Source: Actinomycetes bacterium (GTDB lineage: Bacteria; Actinomycetota; Acidimicrobiia; Acidimicrobiales; UBA8190). Taken from it: a stretch of 38,088 nt of DNA. The stretch lies in the NCBI GenBank assembly GCA_021826725.1, contig JAKAYQ010000007.1, positions 1 to 38,088 of the forward strand, written 5' to 3'. Below are positions 32,679 to 38,088 of the stretch, one piece after another. Numbering within the stretch: position 1 is the stretch's first letter; each line of letters starts with the position of its first letter. The notes below the pieces were generated by a model that had not been told where the DNA came from, did no database searches, and worked only from the letters and a program-made list of their open reading frames with translations. The position numbers and the translations under genes are program-made.

Positions 32679-33023
32679 TCAGAAGCTGAGCACCGTGTAG
32701 CCCTGGCGGGCGTACTCCTCCACCTCTGCCCCGGCAGCAAGAAGCTCCACTGGGCGAGCGGCGATCTCCTCGCCGAGCCCGTACTGCTCGACGTTGGCCG
32801 AGCAGGCCTTGGCGCCGATGCCCGCGGCGCGAAGCGCGTCGAGGTGCTCGTCGGCCGCCCCACCGGCAACCAGCTTCACACCGGGACCGAAGAACAGGAC
32901 ACGTACATCGGCACCGCGGTTCGCCTTCATCCGGGCCGCCATCACCAGACCAGGAAGGGCCCTGCCGGGGTCGTCGCTCAGGATCAAGAACGCGACCTTG
33001 GCTGGCTGAGATGTCGTGGTCAC
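32679..33023 (-). CDS. DsrE-family protein
   Basis: DsrE-like proteins are small cytoplasmic proteins, some of which carry sulfur on a cysteine. The 114-residue product reads KVAFLILSDDPGRALPGLVMA, then DVRVLFFGPGVKLVAGG and AAGIGAKACSANVEQYGL, the usual two-layer fold with one cysteine in the position of the sulfur-carrying residue. GTG at 33023 follows GAGGAGG. It overlaps the upstream small membrane protein gene by four bases (GTGA). A specific sulfur-transfer role is not shown by the context. Confidence 0.82.
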   Translation of the reverse strand: MTTTSQPAKVAFLILSDDPGRALPGLVMAARMKANRGADVRVLFFGPGVKLVAGGAADEHLDALRAAGIGAKACSANVEQYGLGEEIAARPVELLAAGAEVEEYARQGYTVLSF

Positions 33024-33307
33024 CGCGCCTCCTCGTTGATCGGCCCAAGGCAGAGGTCTGCTCCGTCGATCGCCGCATCGACGGGCATAGGAACTGCCCG
33101 GCCTGCTGACCGCTCGGTCTGTTCCGCACACCGAGCACTGCACTGGCCGCCCAGGCGCCCGCCGGGTCCTCGTCGGCGAGACCACACGAGCACCGCTGTC
33201 ATCGACACCGCGACGCCGAGCCACGTCACCGCCTCATCATGCGCAAGGCTCGTGACGAGGTAGGCCGAGAAGGCTGCCGCGATGAGCCGGTTGGCGATGC
33301 AGGGCAC
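33020..33307 (-). CDS. Small membrane protein coupled to the DsrE gene
   Basis: A 95-residue frame with two hydrophobic stretches (NRLIAAAFSAYLVTSL and AVTWLGVAVSMTAVLVW) followed by an arginine cluster and a soluble tail with two cysteines spaced CSARC. The GTG start at 33307 lacks a good ribosome site, but the four-base overlap with the DsrE gene supports real translation. The layout resembles small inner-membrane proteins found beside rhodanese and DsrE genes; I do not recognise a precise family. Confidence 0.55.
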   Translation of the reverse strand: MPCIANRLIAAAFSAYLVTSLAHDEAVTWLGVAVSMTAVLVWSRRRGPGGRLGGQCSARCAEQTERSAGRAVPMPVDAAIDGADLCLGPINEEAR

Positions 33308-33367
33308 GGCACCACGCTAACGCCTGGCCCGCTCGTGTGGTCCCCGGGCCGTAGTGGACGAGATCGA

Positions 33368-34249
33368 TCAGGGGCGGGCGTCGACGACCCACGCCGCCGC
33401 GTCCATCGCGAGACCGCTCATCGGATCGTCGACATCGACGCGGTGCGCGGTGAGGCTCTCGGCGATCATGGCGCGAACGTCGCGTTGGTGGTCGGGCTGC
33501 GATTCGAGGTAGGGAGATCGGGCCGGCCCCATCATCAGGCGGTGATGGACCCAGTCCTCGACCGGTTGCCCGCTACCGAGATGCAGCCGCTCTTTGTGAA
33601 CGGTGATCTCGACGGAACGGAACCCGCCGATATCGAGGACCGCCGCGATGCGCTCGGGATCGGCCAGCGAGAAGGGCCCCGGGGCGTCATGGGGCGGCGC
33701 GTCCAGCCCGAACATCCTGGCGGCGGCCCGGTTGACGACCGCCATCCACGGGTTGGCAGACGGGGCCTGCCAGCAGACGAACACCATCCGCCCGTCGGGG
33801 CGTAGCGCCCGGCGGAGATTGGCGAAGCCCGCGATGGGGTCGGCAAAGAACATCACCCCGAACCGGCTGAACACGAGATCGAACGACCCGGCTCCGAGAT
33901 CAGCAATCTGCGCATCGGCGCGGCGGAACCCGACCTGCGACGCCCCGCTCGCAGCGACGCGCTCCTCGGCTCGGGCGAGCACCGCCGCGCTCAGGTCCAC
34001 ACCGAGCACCGTGCCGCCAGCTCCGACCGCTGCAGCCAAAGCGATCGTGGTTGCGCCGCAGCCACAGCCGACGTCGAGAACCGCCCCACCCTCCGCCGGC
34101 GCCGCGATGGCGAGAGCCACCTCGCCGAACGGGCGGGTGTGGCGCTCGATCTCCTCCTCGGCCGCCACCCACAGCGGCCCGGCCATGTCGTTCCAGAACC
34201 GCTCTTGGTCCTCGTTGGCTGAGCCGCCGGCCGCAACATCCGTCTTCAC
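33368..34249 (-). CDS. Class I SAM-dependent methyltransferase
   Basis: A cytoplasmic Rossmann-fold methyltransferase with motif I VLDVGCGCGATTIAL, the acidic loop VLGVDLS, RADAQIADLGAGSFDLVFSRFG and the post-motif ALRPDGRMVFVCWQ. This order is of the UbiE/MerR-like small-molecule type. The 293-residue product starts at GTG 34249, with GAGGA six bases upstream; longer in-frame starts lack a ribosome site. The substrate is unknown and neighbours give no clue: on one side DsrE, on the other mobile-element debris. Confidence 0.85.
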   Translation of the reverse strand: MKTDVAAGGSANEDQERFWNDMAGPLWVAAEEEIERHTRPFGEVALAIAAPAEGGAVLDVGCGCGATTIALAAAVGAGGTVLGVDLSAAVLARAEERVAASGASQVGFRRADAQIADLGAGSFDLVFSRFGVMFFADPIAGFANLRRALRPDGRMVFVCWQAPSANPWMAVVNRAAARMFGLDAPPHDAPGPFSLADPERIAAVLDIGGFRSVEITVHKERLHLGSGQPVEDWVHHRLMMGPARSPYLESQPDHQRDVRAMIAESLTAHRVDVDDPMSGLAMDAAAWVVDARP

Positions 34250-34459
34250 AGTGGTTCCTCGTCGTGGGCTGGCTAGTAGGAAGCTCGGGAGCCAGGTCGG
34301 CTGTGGCAGATCGTAGTCGTGACGGCCACTCGGCGGCTGGGCATGGCGAGGAGGAGCTCTGGTCATCTGAACCGCTGTACGTCTCGTGGTGGCTGGCCTG
34401 GGGCCGGCTGCGGCAGGGGCTCCCTGGAGGCTCCATCGGTTGCAAGCGAGGATGGAGTC

Positions 34460-34552
34460 ATGCCGGTAACACCGGGGGTGACCACGGCGGAGGCCGAGCG
34501 GATCAAGGTGCTCGAGCAGGAGAACCGGAAGTTGAAGCGGGCGAACGAGATG
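34460..34552 (+). mobile_element. Fragment of an IS3-family OrfA transposase
   Basis: The plus strand reads PGVTTAEAERIKVLEQEN then RKLKRANEM, the leucine-zipper end of IS3-type OrfA proteins. Upstream sequence no longer resembles OrfA and, just after the ATG at 34550, the frame runs into the IS30 fragment. No OrfB or terminal inverted repeats are seen, so the element is dead. Confidence 0.7.
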
Positions 34553-34558
34553 GCGGGC

Positions 34559-34665
34559 TCAACCGGTCGATGCAACACCGGGCTGTTGGAGCGAGCGTAG
34601 GCGTTCGCCGAAGACCTCGCCGGTGTCTTCCAGTCGAGAGTCTTGCAGGGTCGGTCCGTGTCCAT
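34559..34665 (-). pseudogene. Frameshifted C-terminal end of an IS30-family transposase
   Basis: On the minus strand, MDTDRPCKTLDWKTPA (34665 to 34618) continues in the next frame as EVFGERLRSLQQPGVASTG followed by TGA (34618 to 34559). Both parts together are the characteristic C-terminus of IS30-type transposases, and one base is missing at about 34618–34620. Only about 35 codons remain. Confidence 0.8.
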
Positions 34666-34864
34666 GCAGACCAGGCAGCGCCCGATCCTCGAGCCGGCAG
34701 AGATCCGGCGCAACCCGCTCGGGCACGGGCTGCTGCTGTTGCGCTCGGCGCCCGCGATCATGCTGCGCCTCTCGCCGTGGACCGAACGACCCGACGCGAA
34801 GGACCTGGCCGGGGCCCGTTCGACCTTCGAGGCCGCCATCATGGCCAGCACCGGCCGTGCGTGA
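34664..34864 (+). pseudogene. C-terminal remnant of a TraG/VirD4-like conjugative coupling protein
   Basis: The frame RPILEPAEIRRNPLGHGLLL continues LRSAPAIMLRLSPWTERPDAK to a TGA at 34862–34864. This looks like the last 65 residues of actinobacterial type IV coupling proteins (TraM-recognition end). The rest is missing, replaced by the IS30 tail on the left. An ATG at 34664 is fortuitous or from the original coding sequence. The assignment is from pattern memory and moderate. Confidence 0.55.
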
Positions 34865-35267
34865 CCCCCGGCCCGGTCTGGCGTGGAGCCGGGGCAGGGT
34901 GGCATGGCGTCGGGCCTATGCCGATTGGATGGGCTCCGCCGCCTGGCACCGTCGCCGTGGAGCGTGGCGGACCCACTGGGTCGCGACACTCGGCCGCGAA
35001 CCCACCTGTGCAGTGTGCGATGAACCGTGGACGCTCCGGGGCGGAGATCTCCACCACCGGACCTACGACCGTCTGGGCGACGACCGGTACGGCGATGTCG
35101 TGCCGCTCTGCTGACCGTCCCACCGCCGGCTGCACCAGGTCATGGAGTCCACTCCGGCGTGGCGACGGCTGCGTCGCAGGCAGGCAACCGACACCATCGT
35201 GGCCCTTCTATCCGCACGACACCGTCGCAGAGAGGGGGGAGACGATGGAGGACGAGGGTGGGGGTGA
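34857..35267 (+). pseudogene. HNH-endonuclease-like gene interrupted by an in-frame stop
   Basis: From a GTG at 34857 or 34899 the frame reads YADWMGSAAWHRRRGAW, then CAVCDEPWTLRGGDLHHRTY and DRLGDDRYGDVVPLC, a clear HNH-type zinc and active-site region. It stops at TGA (35112–35114), but the same frame continues as PSHRRLHQVMESTPAWRRL to 35267, exactly the sequence expected after the motif. In intact relatives the LC is followed by an Arg and a Cys; here they are a stop and Ser, so the protein is truncated and one metal ligand lost. It is probably a relic of the same element as its neighbours. Confidence 0.7.
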
Positions 35268-35775
35268 TCGCCGCCCGGCTGCACGTCCGGGCTACCCGGT
35301 GCTGGACGGCATGAAGAGTGCCTTCGCATCCAATGGAAGTGCCGAGCCGGCTGAGGACGAGATCCCTGCCGCGACCCACTGGCCATCCATCCCCGTCGCC
35401 GACCTGGCTCACGAGTGGAGCGAGCTGCGGGCCCGGGTGGTGGAGCTCAAGGTTCGGTTCGACTCGGTGGACCACCACATCGTGCCCGACTGCTGGTGGC
35501 GGCACAACGAGCACGTCGAAGCCCTCGCTGCACTCCGAGACCACAAGCGGGCATCCTTCTCGGACATGGCCCCGGCCACAGCACCGGTCGACTGGCTCCG
35601 GGCGTTCCGTGACATCACATCACTGCTGCGGAGTTGGAGGGGGCTCAGCGGGTGCGGCGGAAGCCACAGGTCGCTTCTTGCGGCCTACCGACCTGACGAC
35701 GACGACGCATTCGCCGAGCGCGTCCGGACAGATGTCGAAGCCAGGCAACGGGCGGCGGCTTACGGCGCGGTGTAG
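35245..35775 (+). CDS. Conserved hypothetical protein of mobile-element type
   Basis: A 176-residue soluble protein starting at ATG 35245, with a G-rich ribosome binding site (GGGGGGAG) just upstream. The centre (WSELRARVVELKVRFDSVD; PDCWWRHNEHVEALAALRDH) resembles Trp-rich hypothetical proteins that accompany coupling-protein genes on actinobacterial plasmids and integrative elements, and is followed by DWLRAFRDITSLLRSW and a GCGGSHR end. No catalytic motif is visible. It appears intact although all neighbours on its left are broken. Confidence 0.7.
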   Translation: MEDEGGGDRRPAARPGYPVLDGMKSAFASNGSAEPAEDEIPAATHWPSIPVADLAHEWSELRARVVELKVRFDSVDHHIVPDCWWRHNEHVEALAALRDHKRASFSDMAPATAPVDWLRAFRDITSLLRSWRGLSGCGGSHRSLLAAYRPDDDDAFAERVRTDVEARQRAAAYGAV

Positions 35776-36116
35776 TGGGCCGGAAGGCGTTGGTCCAGGC
35801 GTGGCGGATGGCGCCTCGTCGTCGCCCGACGCTCAACCGTTTTGCAGCCTGACAGAACGCCGGTTCGGTGCTCACGGCGAGGCCGCGTTGGGCCATCGGC
35901 GGACGTCGTTATGAGCGCCCCGCGGCCGCTCCCCGACGGTCGTTCTGGTCGCGCGTTCGGCGCTCCCGTTCCCCTGGACTGCCTGGCGGAGGCGACGCCC
36001 TGCCCGTCGAACTGCACGAGTTCCGAGTCTCCGACGTCGCGAGTGCTATGCGAGCAGATCGGGTGTTCAGTGTGGCCCGGGAGGCTGCGCTGCGAGAATG
36101 CGAGCCCGACGTCGCG
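35776..36116. other. 341-bp stretch with no supported gene
   Basis: A plus frame from 35868 to 36206 reads in part VELHEFRVSDVASAMRADRVFSVAREAAL, but it has no ribosome site and runs into the MarR gene on the opposite strand. It may be a remnant. I see no repeats or terminators here. Confidence 0.5.
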
Positions 36117-36692
36117 CTAGCGCTGGTTGCTGTCGGTAACGGCGTTGTTGACTGGGCAGTTGCCTTCGCTGCGGCCGCACGCTGCGAAGTCGCAGAGGCG
36201 ACATAGCCACGGTTGTGGACGGTCGGGAGGGTGGGCGGAACGCTCTTTGGCTCTTGCGAGGGTGATTGTTGTCAGCATCTTGTCCAGTGCTGCTGCAAGG
36301 TTGTCGACCTCGTCCGAGGTCAATGCGGACAGCGCTCCGGTCAGTGCCTTCGAGCGCGCTTGACGTATCTGTAGGGCCGCGCGTCGACCACTTGAGGTCA
36401 ACACGACCGATATGGCCCGTCCGTCGTGTGCTCCGGCCCGCTTCACGAGGCCTTCAACTGCGAGGCGATCAACGAGGCGGACGGTGCCTGAGTGGCTCAG
36501 GCCCAGAACGGAGCTCAACTGGGTGACCGACCCGCCGTCGAGGAACTCGTGCAACGCGGCCAGTGCGGCGGGGGCTGACGGGCCGAGCGCTGCGACCGCT
36601 TCGACGGCTGCGTTCATCCGGTCGGCGACCACAAGGCTCAACGCGCCCAAGACGTTGGCTGCATGCTGGTGGCTTGACGCTATCTGCGACAC
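36117..36692 (-). CDS. MarR-family regulator with four-cysteine C-terminal motif
   Basis: A winged-helix repressor/activator acting as a dimer. The recognition helix region is TQLSSVLGLSHSGTVRLVDRL (58–78) and the wing AGAHDGRAISVVLTSSG (86–102). Unusually, the C-terminus ends in WLCRLCDFAACGRSEGNCP with C164, C167, C172 and C179, which could bind a metal or sense redox state. The GTG at 36692 is the start, with a perfect palindrome directly upstream, consistent with autoregulation. It is divergent from a VOC protein gene. The ligand is unknown. Confidence 0.87.
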   Translation of the reverse strand: MSQIASSHQHAANVLGALSLVVADRMNAAVEAVAALGPSAPAALAALHEFLDGGSVTQLSSVLGLSHSGTVRLVDRLAVEGLVKRAGAHDGRAISVVLTSSGRRAALQIRQARSKALTGALSALTSDEVDNLAAALDKMLTTITLARAKERSAHPPDRPQPWLCRLCDFAACGRSEGNCPVNNAVTDSNQR

Positions 36693-36693
36693 A

Positions 36694-36710
36694 AACCTAG
36701 GTTACATGTA
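36694..36710. promoter_or_regulatory. Two abutting palindromes between MarR and VOC genes
   Basis: AACCTAGGTT (36694–36703) and TACATGTA (36703–36710) are both perfect palindromes sharing one base. They lie immediately upstream of the MarR GTG, where a MarR dimer would typically block both divergent promoters. Confidence 0.45.
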
Positions 36711-36748
36711 TGAGTCACACACAGGAATGGGCAGGTTCTGGCGAGTCG

Positions 36749-37171
36749 ATGGCGACGCTGTCCATGCTGAACATCGACAGCGCGGACCCAGCCAGGCTGG
36801 CGCAGTTCTACGCCGCTGCGCTCGGCTGGGAGGTCACCTACAGCGACGACAGCTACGGGATGATCGAAGGCAACGGCATCAAGATCGGCTTCGGCAAGAT
36901 CGAGGGGTTCCGGCCTGTGCAGTGGCCCGACGAGGGTGGCGTCAAGCGCTTCCACTTCGACCTGCAGGTGAACGATCTGGACAAGGCGACCGAGAGCCTG
37001 TGCGGGATCGGAGCCAGGCAACCTGACTTCCAACCCGGAGCTGAGCGCTGGCGGGTGCTACTCGATCCCGACGGCCAGCCGTTTTGCCTGATCTCCCCCG
37101 TCCACACGGCCAACATCGAGGCGTTCATCGAGGACTCCCGCGGCCGTGACGGAGCGCCGCCCGGTGCCTGA
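36749..37171 (+). CDS. VOC-superfamily (glyoxalase/dioxygenase-like) protein
   Basis: A small cytoplasmic metalloprotein-fold enzyme or binding protein. The 140-residue product reads LNIDSADPARLAQFYAAALG, then GIKIGFGKIEGF, FHFDLQVNDLDKA and LLDPDGQPFCLI, the paired βαβββ units of the family. An in-frame ATG at 36710 would leave only 17 bp to the divergent MarR start and would sit inside the palindrome, so ATG 36749 is more likely. The last 26 bases overlap the next gene. The substrate is unknown; control by the adjacent MarR is inferred. Confidence 0.83.
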   Translation: MATLSMLNIDSADPARLAQFYAAALGWEVTYSDDSYGMIEGNGIKIGFGKIEGFRPVQWPDEGGVKRFHFDLQVNDLDKATESLCGIGARQPDFQPGAERWRVLLDPDGQPFCLISPVHTANIEAFIEDSRGRDGAPPGA

Positions 37172-37760
37172 TCTCCCGGAGTTGCTCGTCCAGGATGCAG
37201 AGGCGTGGCGCGCCTGGCTGGTCAGCCATCACGCCGAGCATCCGGGCGTATGGCTGGTGCTCCACAAAAAGGGTGGTCAGACGACGGCCCTTACCTACGC
37301 GCAAGCGCTTGACGAGGCGCTCTGCTTCGGCTGGATCGACGGGCAGATCGCACGACGTGACGATGACAGCTATCGCCGGCGCTTCACCCGACGCCAGCCG
37401 GGCAGTCCCTGGTCGGGGATGAACGTGGACCACGTCGCCCGCCTGACCGAGGCCGGGCGGATGCAGCCAGCCGGAGAGGCGGCCGTCGATGCGGCCAAGG
37501 CGCAAGGGCGGTGGCAGTCGGCCTACCGTGGGCAGGCCGACATGCAGACGCCGCCCGATCTCGCCCGGGCGCTGGCAGCCAATCCCTGCGCAGCCGAGAC
37601 GTTCGACCGGCTGGACGCAGCTAATCGATACGCCATCGTCTACCGGCTCAACACCGTGAAGAGCCCGGCGACCCGGGACCGCAAGCTTGCCGAGTACGTC
37701 GACATGCTCGCCCGTGGCGAATCCATCCATCCCCGCAAGACCCGGAAGGATCGCCAGTGA
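37146..37760 (+). CDS. YdeI/OmdA-family protein
   Basis: The 204-residue product has the family layout: AWRAWLVSHHAEHPGVWLVL near the N-terminus, TYAQALDEALCFGWIDGQ, RRFTRRQPGSPWSGMN, then a C-terminal helical region ending in a basic tail (HPRKTRKDRQ). Members are bacteriocin- or stress-linked proteins of uncertain biochemistry. GTG at 37146 lies 26 bp inside the end of the VOC gene, so the pair is co-translated and probably under the same MarR control. Confidence 0.85.
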   Translation: MTERRPVPDLPELLVQDAEAWRAWLVSHHAEHPGVWLVLHKKGGQTTALTYAQALDEALCFGWIDGQIARRDDDSYRRRFTRRQPGSPWSGMNVDHVARLTEAGRMQPAGEAAVDAAKAQGRWQSAYRGQADMQTPPDLARALAANPCAAETFDRLDAANRYAIVYRLNTVKSPATRDRKLAEYVDMLARGESIHPRKTRKDRQ

Positions 37761-38088
37761 CTACCCCAATCCCGCCCACCGCGGCACGCCGTCCGGACGG
37801 GTCGACGATGCCGTAGATCGTCACCCGGAGGGGCGATGGGGGCGTACGCACCCCGTCGATCGGCGTGCGCGGCACCCGATTTGGCGCCGCGCACAGCGGA
37901 GCCCGATCGGATGATCTGAGCGCCCGTTTCGCGTCAAGTCTGGTGCGGACCGACCAGGCCGAATCGGCGATCCGGCGCCTGCCGGCGACAGCGATCTGCG
38001 GTCCGGAGCGGCGCGGAACGCCGCTGCAAGCACTCAGGGGGTCGGCGGAGGCAGCACCGGGCGGGACGGGGAGCGATTGGCCGTCGTT
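37761..38088. other. 328-bp end of window with no supported gene
   Basis: Short frames on both strands here are compositionally like shadows and match nothing known to me. I see no tRNA, terminator with U-run or repeat. Confidence 0.5.

Noticed and set aside
35112-35114. TGA as selenocysteine in the HNH gene
   Set aside because: The aligned residue in relatives is Arg, not Cys at a redox site, and the neighbouring Cys is also lost, so a nonsense mutation is simpler.
35868-36206. Plus-strand frame upstream of the MarR gene
   Set aside because: It overlaps the MarR coding end, has no ribosome site and I recognise no family.

Overview
The window is very GC-rich, densely packed DNA with many GTG starts and 4-base ATGA/GTGA gene overlaps. 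The gene order hisS–rel–secF–secD–yajC … ruvB–ruvA–ruvC–yebC–pdxT–pdxS … pimA-like–patA-like–pgsA-like matches a conserved actinobacterial chromosomal block, the one that in Mycobacterium tuberculosis runs roughly from Rv2580c to Rv2612c. I therefore infer a high-GC actinobacterium. The presence of secreted-sugar-acid catabolism, ANTAR regulators and a diverged version of this block would fit a deep lineage such as Acidimicrobiia, but the sequence alone does not prove the class.

Region 1 (1–19188, all minus strand) is the core block. In transcription order it holds a CDP-alcohol phosphatidyltransferase, a PatA-like acyltransferase, a PAS–GGDEF diguanylate cyclase, a PimA-like mannosyltransferase, an M48 peptidase with a huge Gly/Arg-rich head, PLP synthase (pdxS, pdxT), yebC, ruvC, ruvA, ruvB, a 0.5-kb gap, then yajC, secD, secF, bifunctional rel and the start of hisS. 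The first four genes look like a phosphatidylinositol mannoside lipid pathway with a c-di-GMP enzyme spliced into it. SecF carries a basic tail and YajC an acidic one.

Region 2 (19189–25769) starts with a divergent EF-G-like GTPase (plus strand). It is followed by two ANTAR regulators transcribed away from each other (GAF–ANTAR on minus; STAS–GAF–ANTAR plus a small partner on plus) and an acyl-CoA ligase of the CaiC type. About 1 kb with no convincing gene follows, containing a well-formed operator-like palindrome.

Region 3 (26785–32631) is the most interesting part. A LarA-superfamily protein (nickel-pincer racemase/epimerase family) is divergent from a tightly overlapped operon of uronate isomerase, a fructuronate-reductase-type dehydrogenase and a B. 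subtilis-type gluconokinase. Together they suggest glucuronate → fructuronate → mannonate → gluconate → 6-phosphogluconate, with C2 epimerisation of mannonate in place of the usual dehydratase/KDG kinase branch.

Region 4 (32632–38088) is accessory. It holds DsrE and a small membrane protein, a methyltransferase, then a graveyard of mobile DNA: an IS3 fragment, a frameshifted IS30 transposase tail, the C-terminal end of a conjugative coupling protein and an HNH gene with an in-frame stop. An intact element-type protein follows, and finally a MarR regulator with a four-cysteine tail divergent from a VOC protein and a YdeI-family protein.

A recurring oddity is short in-frame tandem repeats (15- or 18-bp units) in four unrelated genes, each expanding a low-complexity segment.
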